Of a stretch of 64,000 nucleotides of DNA, positions 18,724-28,185 are shown one piece after another. The DNA lies in contig AP017375.1 in NCBI GenBank assembly GCA_002355455.1, positions 744,001 through 808,000 on the forward strand, in the 5' to 3' direction. The position numbers and the translations under genes were made by a program. The stretch is from Stanieria sp. NIES-3757 (GTDB lineage: Bacteria > Cyanobacteriota > Cyanobacteriia > Cyanobacteriales > Xenococcaceae). Every line of letters begins with the position of its first letter. Position 1 is the stretch's first letter. The notes under the pieces are model-generated. The model worked only from the letters and a program-made list of their open reading frames with translations. It had not been told where the DNA came from and made no database searches.

Positions 18724-20313
18724 CTACCAAGCTAAAGCTAATCCATCGGCTCTTGGTTCTGAAGCAGCAACAAAAATGTTATTTTGATTTAAAATAATTT
18801 GTCCTTTCCCAAACATTGTGGAAGGAGCAATTTTAATATTATGTCCTCGTTCAACCAAATCTAAAACGACAGAATGAGCAACACCAGTTTCTAACAACAC
18901 TACATCTTTCTCAATAAATCGCCAACGAGGTGCATCTAAAGCTGTTTGGGGATTCATTCCATAATCAACTAGGTTCGCAATTACTTGTAGATGTCCTTGT
19001 GGTTGCATTGGCGCACCCATCACCCCAAAAGCACCTAAAGAATGACCATCTTGAGTTAGGAAACCAGGGATAATTGTATGAAAGGGACGTTTATTGGCTG
19101 AAATTTGGTTAGGATGTCCTGTTTCTAAGGTAAAACCCAAACCGCGATTATGTAGAGCAATACCTGTCTCAGGAATTAAAATTCCACTGCCGAAACCTTC
19201 ATAATTAGATTGGATTAAAGATACCATTAAGTCTCGATCCGCAGCAGCTAAATAAACTGTACCTCCTTGAGGTAAACCTGGGGTTGCTAAAGACATTGCT
19301 TGAGACTCAATCAATTCTCTTCTGGTTGCTGCATAATTTTTATCTAATAGTTGTGCTGGGGTTACCTCCATATACTGAGAATCGCCTACATACTGATGCA
19401 AGTCGGCAAAAGCAAGCTTCATCGCTTCAATTTGATAGTGAAAACTTGTTCCTGAGTCGCGAGGATACTGAGAAAGATTAAAACCTTCAACAATGTTTAA
19501 TGCCATCAAGGCAGCTATACCTTGAGTATTAGGCGGAAGTTCCCAAACTTGTACATTATGATAGTTAGTTGAGATTAGTTGTACCCAATCAGCTTGGTGA
19601 TTAGCTAAATCTTGTGAAGTTAATAAACCTCCTGTCTCGGCAGCAAAATTAACTATTGCTTCAGCTAATTTCCCCCGATAAAAACTTTCTCCTCCAGAAA
19701 CAGCAATTTCCTTTAAAGTATTGGCATGAGCTAAACTTCCCCAAACTTCTCCAACAACGGGGGCGCGATAATTAGGAAAAAAAACTTGTTTAAAAGGCTG
19801 ATATTCTGGGGCAGTCAGTGGTAAAAATATCTTTTCTGCCCTTTGCCATGCTTGGGCGGTTACGGGGGGGACGGGAAATCCTTCTGTCGCATAACGTATA
19901 GCTGGTTCAAACAATCTTTCAAAGGGTAACTTGCCCCACCTTTCCCAAAGACTACGCCAAGCAGATACTGCCCCTGGTACAGTTACAGTTAACCAACCCA
20001 ACTCTGGAATGCGATTTATTTCCGTAAAACAATCCAAGCTACAATTTTGAGAACTTTTTCCCGAACCATTCAAACCATGTAATTTGCCATCCCAGACTAA
20101 AGCAAAAGCATCTCCACCAATACCATTAGAAGTTGGTTCGACTACCGTTAAAGCGATCGCCATAGCTACGGCTGCATCTACTGCATTACCACCAGCCCAT
20201 AACATCTCCATTCCTGCTAAAGTAGCTAATGGTTGACTCGTTGCTACCGCACCTTTTTTACCTAAAATGATACGACGTTGAGAAGAATAAGGATAGTGAC
20301 TGAAATTATTCAT
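18724..20313 (-). CDS. ggt: Gamma-glutamyltransferase family protein
   Basis: 529 residues, an Ntn-hydrolase proenzyme that cleaves itself into two subunits. The N-terminal signature AVATSQPLATLAGMEMLWAGGNAVDAAVA and EPTSNGIGGDAF are typical. The predicted self-cleavage and catalytic Thr is in QGGTVYLAAADRD; GSGIL, GLGFTLETGHPN and GAPMQPQGHLQVI follow. It would hydrolyse or transfer gamma-glutamyl groups, for instance from glutathione. No signal peptide is visible, so it may be cytoplasmic. It overlaps the upstream membrane-protein gene by 8 bases and is probably co-transcribed. Confidence 0.88.
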   Translation of the reverse strand: MNNFSHYPYSSQRRIILGKKGAVATSQPLATLAGMEMLWAGGNAVDAAVAMAIALTVVEPTSNGIGGDAFALVWDGKLHGLNGSGKSSQNCSLDCFTEINRIPELGWLTVTVPGAVSAWRSLWERWGKLPFERLFEPAIRYATEGFPVPPVTAQAWQRAEKIFLPLTAPEYQPFKQVFFPNYRAPVVGEVWGSLAHANTLKEIAVSGGESFYRGKLAEAIVNFAAETGGLLTSQDLANHQADWVQLISTNYHNVQVWELPPNTQGIAALMALNIVEGFNLSQYPRDSGTSFHYQIEAMKLAFADLHQYVGDSQYMEVTPAQLLDKNYAATRRELIESQAMSLATPGLPQGGTVYLAAADRDLMVSLIQSNYEGFGSGILIPETGIALHNRGLGFTLETGHPNQISANKRPFHTIIPGFLTQDGHSLGAFGVMGAPMQPQGHLQVIANLVDYGMNPQTALDAPRWRFIEKDVVLLETGVAHSVVLDLVERGHNIKIAPSTMFGKGQIILNQNNIFVAASEPRADGLALAW

Positions 20314-21328
20314 GTTTTTGCCATTGGTCTAAAATATCCTTGAACACAACTTCTTCTAACCAAATTCTTCCTACTACAGTTAAAGGTAAAGCTAACAATA
20401 AACCTAAAACACCAAAAGTTTGAGCAAAAAAGATTTGTGCAGTTAAAGTTATGGCGGGTAATAAAGATACTTGTTTTGCCATCACTATGGGTGATAACCA
20501 ATAAGTTTCCAGATTCTGAACAATAAAATACAAAATAAATACCGCAACAATTTTCCAAGGAGCTTCCAACACTGCCATCATGAGGGGAAAAATTACACTA
20601 GCAGCAGGACCAATATTGGGAATAAAATTTAAGACACCCGCTAAAATTGCGTGGACTAATACCAAAGGAATTTGTAAAATAGCTAAACCAATACCGCTAG
20701 CAACTCCAATAAATAGACAATTAACTACAATTCCACTCAACCAATTTCCTAAAGCTACTTCAGATTCAGATAAAATATAATCTACTCTTCGCCGATAAAA
20801 AGCTGGAAATAAACTTATAAATGCTTGTCGATAGCTTTGGGGATTAGCTAACATCATTAAAGTTAAGACAAATACTAATAATAATTGCAGAATAATAGTT
20901 AACGAATCGGAGAAAAAAGTAATAAAATTGTTTAATAATTCTTGTAAAGATGGCAGTTGAGCAATGAAATCTTTTCTAGTCGGTAAATCTGGAAAAAAAT
21001 CTGGTAATTCCGCTTTAATAATTTCAACAGTTGAATCAATCTTTTGCCAAACTTTTGGTAATAAATTAATTAATTTCTGTGATTGTTCAACAAAAGGTGG
21101 GACAATTAAACCCCAAAAAAGAATTAGAATTACAATAATTGAAAAAACTGTTGCAACAATTGCTAATTTACGATTAATACCTAAACTCTGTAACTTATTA
21201 ATGAGGCGATTTAGGGCAGTCGCTAAAACTACAGCGGTAAAAATTAATAATAATAAATTTTTAATTTGCCAGAGAATATATAAAGCAATAATTGTTAAAG
21301 AAAAACCCAACCACTGACTTAGTTTCAC
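20306..21328 (-). CDS. AI-2E/PerM-family transporter-like membrane protein
   Basis: 340 residues with about seven hydrophobic segments: paired helices at the N terminus, a long extracytoplasmic helical stretch (about 75-135), then a C-terminal membrane bundle containing GVLNFIPNIGPAASVIFPL, the family hallmark. PerM/AI-2E proteins have been linked to export of small molecules or ions, but the substrate differs between members and is unknown here. It overlaps ggt by 8 bases, suggesting one operon. Confidence 0.88.
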   Translation of the reverse strand: MKLSQWLGFSLTIIALYILWQIKNLLLLIFTAVVLATALNRLINKLQSLGINRKLAIVATVFSIIVILILFWGLIVPPFVEQSQKLINLLPKVWQKIDSTVEIIKAELPDFFPDLPTRKDFIAQLPSLQELLNNFITFFSDSLTIILQLLLVFVLTLMMLANPQSYRQAFISLFPAFYRRRVDYILSESEVALGNWLSGIVVNCLFIGVASGIGLAILQIPLVLVHAILAGVLNFIPNIGPAASVIFPLMMAVLEAPWKIVAVFILYFIVQNLETYWLSPIVMAKQVSLLPAITLTAQIFFAQTFGVLGLLLALPLTVVGRIWLEEVVFKDILDQWQKHE

Positions 21329-21642
21329 CAGCTTTTTGACTCCAACACTCTAAAAATAGTATAAAAACTTTGGATAATATATTTTTTGATTGTTAAGCAA
21401 AAATATGATTTAAAACAAGTCTAAGTAGGGTTACTTAGCTCAATATCATTATTACTTATAAATATTCTCATATTTTATTCGCTCTAGTCTATCTTAAAAG
21501 TGTTAATAAAAATATTTTTTAGATTCAAAAATGATTTAAATAAAAGTTAAAAGTTAAAAAATTTTTTCCCTAATAAACTTATATTAAATCCGTTTAATTG
21601 CCCATGATATAATCAAGCAGAGAAAATAACCAAATTCAATTG

Positions 21643-22182
21643 ATGCCGAAACGAATTAGAATCGAACCTCATTTAAGTATAGAGGAACTAAAACAACGAT
21701 ATCGTAATTCAAGAGAACCACGAGAGCGAAGTCACTACCAAATTATCTGGTTGTTAGCAGAGGGAAAGACTACAGAACAAGTAGCAGAGATAACTGGCTA
21801 TAGCCGTAGCTGGATTTACGAACTTGTCTGGGGTTACAATCGCTTGGGGGCAGAAAGCTTGGGGGATAAAAGAAAAGAGAATCAGGGAGCCAAGCCACTA
21901 TTGGATGAACAACAACAAGCCTTATTATGGCAAGCCCTTCAAGCAACACCAGAGTCAGGAGGATTATGGAGCGGAACCAAAGTAGCAGCTTGGATGAGTG
22001 AGTTATTAGGCAAAGAGATCGCACCTCAAAGAGGATGGGATTATCTTCGAGGACTAGAATACGTCCGTCGAAGACCAAGACCTACTCATGTCGAAAGTGA
22101 TCCCGAAGAGCAACAACGCTGGAAAAAAAACTGGCGCAGACTGCCGCAGCAATTAAACAACAATATCCTGAATCAACGGTAG
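21643..22182 (+). CDS. IS630 transposase, N-terminal part (ORF A)
   Basis: About 179 residues from ATG at 21643 (an in-frame TTG precedes it). It holds the helix-turn-helix DNA-binding region (GKTTEQVAEITGYSRSWIYELVWGYNRLG) and the linker (GLWSGTKVAAWMSELLGKEIAPQRGWDYLRGLEYVRRRPRPTHVESD) in the usual IS630 order. Translation in this frame ends at 22182 after non-homologous residues. A canonical slippery A-AAA-AAC at 22125-22131 would move ribosomes to the -1 frame that encodes the catalytic half. Confidence 0.85.
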   Translation: MPKRIRIEPHLSIEELKQRYRNSREPRERSHYQIIWLLAEGKTTEQVAEITGYSRSWIYELVWGYNRLGAESLGDKRKENQGAKPLLDEQQQALLWQALQATPESGGLWSGTKVAAWMSELLGKEIAPQRGWDYLRGLEYVRRRPRPTHVESDPEEQQRWKKNWRRLPQQLNNNILNQR

Positions 22183-22214
22183 AAACTTGGGCTGAAGATG
22201 AGCATCGAATCGGA

Positions 22215-22703
22215 TTGCAGCCAGTAAATCGAATCATGTGGATAGAAAAGGGTCAGCAACCGATAGCCAAAGTTAATTGGCGATTTCAATGGTTGTGGTT
22301 AGCAGGATTTGTACATCCTGGTTCAGGAGAAACTTATTGGTGGATTGTACCCAAGTTGAACACTAAAGTTTTTAGTCTTTTGTTAGAAGATTTTGCTCGG
22401 CATTTTGAGATAGGTGAAAAAAAGCGAGTCATTTTAGCGCTCGATCAAGCATCTTTTCATACTACTGAAAAGCTAAAAGTTCCCAAAGGAGTACATTTAT
22501 TCTGGATGCCTCCCAAATCACCAGAATTACAACCTGCCGAAAGATTATGGCCTCTGACTAATGAAGCAATCGCGAACAAAACTTTTGACACTCTCGACCA
22601 ATTAGAAGAAATTATGATTCAAAGATGCCGTAGTCTACTTCGACAACCACAATTGATTCAAGGATTGACTAACTATCATTGGTGGCCTGAAGACCTGATT
22701 TAA
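22215..22703 (+). CDS. IS630 transposase, catalytic DDE part (ORF B)
   Basis: DDE_3 catalytic domain in the -1 frame relative to ORF A. The open frame extends upstream to the slippery run (LAQTAAAIKQQYPESTVETWAEDEHRIGL), so the first catalytic Asp (WAEDEHRIGL) lies before the listed ATG. The later motifs are ILALDQASFHTTE and the SPELQPAERLWP glutamate. As a frameshift fusion the protein would be about 350 residues, the normal IS630 length. Both halves look intact. Confidence 0.85.
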   Translation: MQPVNRIMWIEKGQQPIAKVNWRFQWLWLAGFVHPGSGETYWWIVPKLNTKVFSLLLEDFARHFEIGEKKRVILALDQASFHTTEKLKVPKGVHLFWMPPKSPELQPAERLWPLTNEAIANKTFDTLDQLEEIMIQRCRSLLRQPQLIQGLTNYHWWPEDLI

Positions 22704-22733
22704 TTATGGGTATTCAAACGGATTTGATATTAA

Positions 22734-24178
22734 CCCTCTTTTATGACTATAGGGTGATAAAATAATTGAAAATAAAAACCCAATGAAAAATGGTGACACC
22801 ACGAAGAGAAGCATCATCAACAGTGAGTTTTATCGATCACTATTGTCAAGCCTACCAAGAGCTATTCTCTGATGTGAGAAATTATGAAGCATTCAAATTA
22901 ATACATTTAGGAATGCTATCAGAAATACCTAGAAAGTCGCTACCAAAGATAGCAAGAGCGGTAGGATTAAAAGATAGTCAAGGATTAAATTATTTTCTAT
23001 CTGAAGCTCATTGGAATGTAGAAAAAATACGAGAAATTAGATTATGGTTGACTAAATTATTGATTGGAGAAAGAAAAATAACTCTTTGTATTGATGAAAC
23101 AGGAGATGTCAAGAAAGGAAAAACAACTGATTATGTAGCCAGACAGTATATTGGTAATTTAGGAAAGACAAAAAATGGAATTGTGTCGGTTAATGCTTAT
23201 GCAGTAGTAGAGGGAATAACATACCCTTTACTTTTTAAAATATTTAAGCCGAACAAATGCCTCAAAGCAGAAGATACATATAAAACCAAACCACAACTAG
23301 CTGTAGAAATAATCAAGGAATTACAAAAATGGAACTTTAACATCAAGTTAATATTAGCTGATAGTTTGTATGGAGAAAGTGGAGATGTAATTACAGTTTT
23401 GGAGCAATTGAATCTGGAGTATATTGTGGCAATTCGCTCTAACCATAAGGTTTGGATGTTCGGCGATGAGAAAAAAAAATATAATCGATGGCAAGCTTAT
23501 CAACAAAAATTATCTCGAAAGAAGAGCGAAACTAGATACATTAGAGAAATTATTTTTGGCACAAGAAAACATATTCGTTTCTATCAAATAAGTAAACAAG
23601 ACGACAAAAACCCTGAACCAAAAGATACTTGGTTTATTATGACGAATAAAAAAGGCAAAATTGCCACCACAATTGCTTCAGAATATAGTTTGAGAAACTG
23701 GATTGAATATGCGTTTAAACAAGTCAAAAATGAACTTGGTTGGGCAGATTTTCGAGTTACAGATTATCACGGTATAGAACGCTGGTGGGAATTAATTATG
23801 AGTACTTATTTTTTAGTAAGTCTTCAAGCTAATTATTTTCAATTAGAGACGATTGTTCCCGATGCCAATTCTCAAGTCTCTACTCTTAAATCAGTTTCTT
23901 CTTTTCCTTTCTCTAATCATCAGGCGTGGGATTCTGGTGCTGGTTGGAAAAGTTCTTTAAATAACTTGCGCTTAATTATTCAACCATTAATCTTTTTCTC
24001 TCTTATTCAACCTTGGCTATCCGTATTTCCTAATCAACATCTTCAACTTGGTTTTTCTAAGTTAATCAACATTATGAATCGCTTTCGTGGTTCTCCTTTT
24101 CCTCAAAGTCAATTTTTAGAGTATTCGTTCTCTGTTGCTTGCTAATTCAATATTTTTCCCCATAGTCATAAAAGAGGG
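22734..24178 (+). mobile_element. IS701-like insertion sequence
   Basis: Inverted repeats CCCTCTTTTATGACTATAGG (from 22734) and its near-complement ending at 24178 bracket one long transposase gene. The element begins only about 4 bases after the IS630 right end. The four flanking bases differ on the two sides (TTAA and ATTA), so no clean target duplication is seen. Confidence 0.82.
22790..24145 (+). CDS. IS701-family transposase
   Basis: 451 residues, full length. DDE-type core with the first Asp in TLCIDETGDVKKGKTT, the second in IKLILADSLYGESGD and a C-terminal glutamate in RNWIEYAFKQVKNELGWADF, followed by a helical tail. The N terminus SFIDHYCQAYQELFSDVRNYEAFKLIHLGML is typical of IS701-type cyanobacterial transposases. 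It fills nearly all of its element and appears intact. Confidence 0.9.
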   Translation: MVTPRREASSTVSFIDHYCQAYQELFSDVRNYEAFKLIHLGMLSEIPRKSLPKIARAVGLKDSQGLNYFLSEAHWNVEKIREIRLWLTKLLIGERKITLCIDETGDVKKGKTTDYVARQYIGNLGKTKNGIVSVNAYAVVEGITYPLLFKIFKPNKCLKAEDTYKTKPQLAVEIIKELQKWNFNIKLILADSLYGESGDVITVLEQLNLEYIVAIRSNHKVWMFGDEKKKYNRWQAYQQKLSRKKSETRYIREIIFGTRKHIRFYQISKQDDKNPEPKDTWFIMTNKKGKIATTIASEYSLRNWIEYAFKQVKNELGWADFRVTDYHGIERWWELIMSTYFLVSLQANYFQLETIVPDANSQVSTLKSVSSFPFSNHQAWDSGAGWKSSLNNLRLIIQPLIFFSLIQPWLSVFPNQHLQLGFSKLINIMNRFRGSPFPQSQFLEYSFSVAC

Positions 24179-24304
24179 ATTATCTTAAAGTTAATGATTG
24201 TTGAATTACTCGCTTGTTCTCAAGGTAGGCTTTTGATTTTATTGCATCAAATCGATCCGCTCCACCTTGACGTTTAACAAGCACAAAATTAACAAATAAC
24301 TAAA

Positions 24305-24544
24305 TTACCATAAAGGATCTGAATACAAATTAATGGTGAGTTCTTTAGTGCCAATGGGAACCGAACTAATACAAGCACAAATAGCAGTACCATCATTTAA
24401 TTCAACTTCACAGGCATGACAAGAACCCATTAAACAACCAGTAGGAATCAATACTCCAGCCCGTTCCGCTACCTGTAATATTGGTTCTCCAGCCTCTGCT
24501 TTCACAGTAATATCATCAGGTAAAAAGCGAATTGTGACAGTCAT
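24305..24544 (-). CDS. [2Fe-2S] plant-type ferredoxin-like protein
   Basis: 79 residues. Cysteines in GCLMGSCHACEVEL (C-x4-C-x2-C spacing) plus the downstream C-A-C pair match a plant-type [2Fe-2S] site. It starts 7 bases after cobQ and is almost certainly co-transcribed with it, so it may supply electrons to a cobalamin-pathway or other reductive step. The exact partner is not known. Confidence 0.85.
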   Translation of the reverse strand: MTVTIRFLPDDITVKAEAGEPILQVAERAGVLIPTGCLMGSCHACEVELNDGTAICACISSVPIGTKELTINLYSDPLW

Positions 24545-24551
24545 ATTTCTC

Positions 24552-26045
24552 CTAATAATGACTCGGTAAAATTGGTTTTAAATTAATATTAGTTTCCACC
24601 AAATTAGTCAGATCGTTTAAAACGGCTTCGCGTTGTTCTCGATAGTTAGCAATTCCAGTCGGTAAAGAAGCCATCCCTCTTTGTTTACGCAGATGATTTA
24701 ACCAAGAACGTCGCCAAGGACCATTATCAAAAATACCATGAAGATAACAACCCCAAACTGATAAACTGCGATCAACTAATCCTAATCCAGTATCATCAAA
24801 AACTGGACGATATTCGCTAGCCAAATCTCTAGTTTTATGATTCAGTAAACGAGTACGTCCCTGATGTATTTCGTAACCATCAACTGGTAAACCCGCTTGA
24901 GGAAACTTAGAAGTAACATGTCGCTGACGAGCAATTTTGTTAGGTGTAACCACAGTATGAACAGGAAGTAAACCTAATCCTTGGAATTCTCCACTTTCTC
25001 CTTCCAACCCTTCAGTATCGATAATCCTTTCTCCTAAAATTTGATAACCACCACAAATTCCTAAAACAGTTCCTCCTGCTGCTGCATATTCTTGAATTTG
25101 TTCTGCCATCCCACTTTTTTTCATAGCAAGTAAATCAGCAATTGTGGTTTTAGAACCAGGAATAATCACAGCGTCAGGATGTCCCAGAGAATCTTTTAAG
25201 CCGACATATCTAATACTAACTGTAGGTTCGGCTTCTAGAGGGTCAAAATCAGTAAAATTAGCAATTCGTGGTAAACGAATTACGTTGATGTTAAGTTCTC
25301 GATTTGGTTGATGAATTCTTCGATCTAATAAATCAAGAGAATCTTCAGCGGGAAAAATTTGATCGTGCCAAGGAATTACTCCTAAAACAGGAATACCCGT
25401 GCGTTGTTGTAGCCATTCAATTCCTGAAGTTAATAATTCTTTATTACCTCGAAATTTATTAATCACGACTCCCTTAATTAAGGCTCGTTCTTCAGGGTCA
25501 AGTAATTCTAATGTACCCACTACATGAGCAAAAGCTCCGCCTCTCTCAATATCAACCACTAGGATAGTCGAAGCATTCAAATGTTTGGCGATCCGCATAT
25601 TAGTCAAATCGCGATGTTTGAGATTAATTTCTGCTGGACTACCAGCCCCTTCACAAACTAATAAATCAAACTCAATTGATAAGCGATAGAGAGACTCTTG
25701 TATTACTTCCCACCCTAAATCAAAATACTTTTCATAATACTCAGTTGCTTTGACAACTGCTACCGCATTGCCCTTAATAATGACTTGAGAAGTCATATTA
25801 CCTTGAGGTTTAAGCAAAATAGGATTCATTTCTATTCGGGGAATTACTCCCGCAGCCCATGCTTGTACTGCTTGCGCGTAGCCAATTTCTCCTCCTGTCG
25901 GCGTGACATAGGCATTTAAAGCCATATTTTGTCCTTTAAAAGGAGCAACTCGCCAACCTTGTCTTGCTAAAATACGACACAAAGCAGCAGTTAGGAAAGA
26001 TTTTCCTGCATGAGAGGTTGTTCCTACCACCATGATCGCTTTCAT
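24552..26045 (-). CDS. cobQ: Cobyric acid synthase
   Basis: 497 residues. It amidates four side-chain carboxyls of adenosylcobyrinic a,c-diamide with glutamine and ATP in cobalamin synthesis. The N-terminal ATPase domain begins MVVGTTSHAGKSFLTAALCR (P-loop); the C-terminal class I glutamine amidotransferase-like domain has the nucleophile Cys in GTVLGICGGYQILGE and the His in CYLHGIFDN. Length is standard. A ferredoxin gene follows in the same transcript. I see no cobalamin riboswitch in the 70-base upstream gap. Confidence 0.96.
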   Translation of the reverse strand: MKAIMVVGTTSHAGKSFLTAALCRILARQGWRVAPFKGQNMALNAYVTPTGGEIGYAQAVQAWAAGVIPRIEMNPILLKPQGNMTSQVIIKGNAVAVVKATEYYEKYFDLGWEVIQESLYRLSIEFDLLVCEGAGSPAEINLKHRDLTNMRIAKHLNASTILVVDIERGGAFAHVVGTLELLDPEERALIKGVVINKFRGNKELLTSGIEWLQQRTGIPVLGVIPWHDQIFPAEDSLDLLDRRIHQPNRELNINVIRLPRIANFTDFDPLEAEPTVSIRYVGLKDSLGHPDAVIIPGSKTTIADLLAMKKSGMAEQIQEYAAAGGTVLGICGGYQILGERIIDTEGLEGESGEFQGLGLLPVHTVVTPNKIARQRHVTSKFPQAGLPVDGYEIHQGRTRLLNHKTRDLASEYRPVFDDTGLGLVDRSLSVWGCYLHGIFDNGPWRRSWLNHLRKQRGMASLPTGIANYREQREAVLNDLTNLVETNINLKPILPSHY

Positions 26046-26116
26046 CGATTAATCCCCTGCTGAAAAACTTATCACATTTATAACAATTACCAACGCAGAT
26101 TGAATTGATCGAAACA

Positions 26117-26527
26117 TTATAGTGACAATCTCAACCAGCGATTGACAATATTAATAATCCGTTCAGTCATGGTGGGGTTAGGCAAACTATTACCTTGTTT
26201 TTGCCATTTAGCTATTATTTGTCTGCCTAGGGGCGTAAGACGAAAACTATCAGTTAATCCTTGCCCATCTACTTCTCTTCTGAGGATGCCAACTTTAATT
26301 AACCACATTAATTCTGCTTCTGCTTTGGTTTCTGATAAAGCTTTTTTTGTGTAGTTATTTTGCAAACCAATTTGATCGGCAATAGTTGGTAAAGGTACGC
26401 TGTGATTGACCATGGCGGTGAACAAGTTTAACTTAAAAGAAGAACAACATAAAGCAATTTCTGCTCTTTTTGTAATTTGACTTGAATAAGAAACTGATTG
26501 TTTAACTTTAGTTGCAGGAGAACTCAT
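26117..26527 (-). CDS. Npun_F0494-family conserved cyanobacterial protein
   Basis: 136 residues. The central part TKKALSETKAEAELMWLIKVGILRREVDGQGLTDSFRLTPLGRQIIAKW looks like a winged-helix fold and matches, from memory, a family named after Npun_F0494 that is confined to cyanobacteria. A DNA-binding regulatory role is possible but untested. It lies upstream of cobQ on the same strand, 71 bases away. Confidence 0.65.
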   Translation of the reverse strand: MSSPATKVKQSVSYSSQITKRAEIALCCSSFKLNLFTAMVNHSVPLPTIADQIGLQNNYTKKALSETKAEAELMWLIKVGILRREVDGQGLTDSFRLTPLGRQIIAKWQKQGNSLPNPTMTERIINIVNRWLRLSL

Positions 26528-26951
26528 TTTTTATATAATTGACAATGAATAATTTTGATTAAGATTTAATTAAAAACTATACATTTATCTTAAAAGAAAA
26601 AATGTTTTTCTTTTGGTGAGCAAGCTCATCATGAAATTTAAACATTAAGTAGTTTATGTCAAGATTTATTGCTCGATCCCTTAGTTAGTTTCCTAATATT
26701 GGCAAAATTTACGGAACGTAAAAATCAAGAGGATGTATGGGGAATCAAATTCCGCATAGATTTTTTTTGAAAGATCAAACACCAGATATCTTTCCTATTA
26801 TAAAAAAAGTTGGAGAGATAGGTAAATTAGCTGTTTCCAATCCAGCTTTTATTTAAAAAACTGATTATTCAAAGCTAGTTTAGCCAAGCTTAAAGCTATC
26901 TTTGGCAAAAAAATAATTTAACATTTTTTTGAAAATATTGATATTGTTTCT
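26528..26951. other. Intergenic region with a possible 39-codon ORF
   Basis: 424 bases before the antiporter gene. Apart from the small frame at 26737-26856 I see only AT-rich sequence that should carry promoters for the divergent genes. Confidence 0.5.
26737..26856 (+). CDS. Possible small protein (39 aa), unrecognised
   Basis: Frame from ATG 26737 to TAA 26856, with AAGAGG four bases upstream as a plausible Shine-Dalgarno. The peptide starts MGNQIPHRFFLKDQTPDIF and is mildly basic with no membrane segment. It could equally be a remnant or chance frame. Confidence 0.25.
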   Translation: MGNQIPHRFFLKDQTPDIFPIIKKVGEIGKLAVSNPAFI

Positions 26952-28061
26952 ATGACTGCGATTACGTTTTTAATCTTATTTAGTGGACTAGTACTTTTAG
27001 TTATTGGTGCAGAATTATTAGTTAAGGGAGCGTCTAATTTAGCAGCGATATTGGGTATCTCTCCTTTAATTATTGGACTAACTATTGTGGCTTACGGTAC
27101 TAGCGCACCAGAAATGGCAGTAAGTGTCATGTCTAGCTGGGCTGGGCGAGCGGACATTGCGGTTGGCAACGTGGTGGGAAGTAATATTTTTAACGTTTTA
27201 TTTATTCTGGGTTTGTCTGCTTTAGTAACTCCGCTAGTAGTAACTAGACAGTTAATTCGCTCTGATGTGCCAATTATGATTGGGGTATCTATCCTCTTAT
27301 TGATGTTTGGGTTAGATGGCACAATTAGCCGAGTAGATGGAACTATTTTTTTTATTGGTGGTATAGTTTATACTCTTTCTTTGATTTATCAAAGTCGCCA
27401 ACAAAACAATAATTCTGAGCAAGATGAATTTACTAGAGAATATGGTGATTCTGGCGCACGTTCTAAGGTAGTTTGGTTCAAAGATTTAGTTTTGATTATT
27501 GGTGGTTTAGGATTATTGGTATGGGGTTCTCGTTGGCTAGTAGATTCGGCTACCACGATCGCTCGTGCTTTAGGAGTTAGTGAGTTGTTGATTGGATTGA
27601 CAATTGTTTCGGCGGGAACGTCTTTGCCTGAACTTGCTACTTCTGTAATTGCTAGCCTTCGTGGTGAAAGAGATATTGCGGTTGGCAATGTTTTGGGTAG
27701 TAATATTTTTAATATTTTGTCAGTTTTAGGATTAGCAGGAATAGTTGCTCCTGGTGGGTTGAATGTGGCTGAATCTATGATTGAATTTGATGTGCCTGTC
27801 GCGATCACAGTGGCTTTTGCCTGTTTGCCAATTTTTTATTCTGGTAATCAAATCAATCGTTGGGAAGGATTGCTGTTTGTGTTTTACTATCTTGCTTACG
27901 CTGGTTATTTAGTTTTGGATGCTATTCGTCACGATAGTTTACCTGTTTATACTACCATCATGCTTTTCTTTGTTATTCCTCTTACCGTAATTACTTTAAT
28001 TACGGTAGTGTTGCAAGAACGACAAGCTAGACGTAAGAAAAAAATGGGTAAACACATCTAA
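26952..28061 (+). CDS. Calcium/sodium antiporter (YrbG/CaCA type)
   Basis: 369 residues with about ten membrane segments in two inverted halves. Each half carries the CaCA alpha motif: GTSAPEMAVSVMSS with VGNVVGSNIFNVLFILG in the first, and GTSLPELATSVIASLRG with VGNVLGSNIFNILSVLG in the second. These acidic repeats coordinate Ca and Na. The hydrophilic linker (about 150-175) is short. The enzyme would extrude Ca2+ in exchange for Na+ or H+. Confidence 0.93.
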   Translation: MTAITFLILFSGLVLLVIGAELLVKGASNLAAILGISPLIIGLTIVAYGTSAPEMAVSVMSSWAGRADIAVGNVVGSNIFNVLFILGLSALVTPLVVTRQLIRSDVPIMIGVSILLLMFGLDGTISRVDGTIFFIGGIVYTLSLIYQSRQQNNNSEQDEFTREYGDSGARSKVVWFKDLVLIIGGLGLLVWGSRWLVDSATTIARALGVSELLIGLTIVSAGTSLPELATSVIASLRGERDIAVGNVLGSNIFNILSVLGLAGIVAPGGLNVAESMIEFDVPVAITVAFACLPIFYSGNQINRWEGLLFVFYYLAYAGYLVLDAIRHDSLPVYTTIMLFFVIPLTVITLITVVLQERQARRKKKMGKHI

Positions 28062-28139
28062 AATTTGATTGTTGACGGTTAAACGCGATTAAAGATCTTG
28101 GTGATTGGTTTTTTTAGTATTTTTTATACTACAAATATA

Positions 28140-28168
28140 TTGCAAAAATATTTTTAATTGGATATACT
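28140..28168 (+). promoter_or_regulatory. Sigma-70-type promoter for the tRNA-like RNA array
   Basis: TTGCAA at 28140-28145 and TATACT at 28163-28168, 17 bases apart, close to the consensus. A start near 28175 would fall about 10 bases before the first tRNA-like RNA. ATACTACAAA occurs twice here (also about 28126), hinting at a duplicated promoter segment. Confidence 0.55.
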
Positions 28169-28185
28169 ACAAAGGTAATCTAAAT

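Larger units (their letters stand above)
21582..22729 (+). mobile_element. IS630-family insertion sequence
   Basis: Terminal inverted repeats of about 24 bases (left AAATCCGTTTAATTGCCCAT ending near 21604, right its near-complement from about 22706) enclose a two-frame transposase. TA dinucleotides flank both ends symmetrically (21582-21583 and 22728-22729), the TA target duplication expected for IS630. A second element abuts the right end. Confidence 0.85.

Noticed and set aside
26046-26116. Cobalamin riboswitch upstream of cobQ
   Set aside because: The gap is only 71 bases and lacks B12-box-like sequence.
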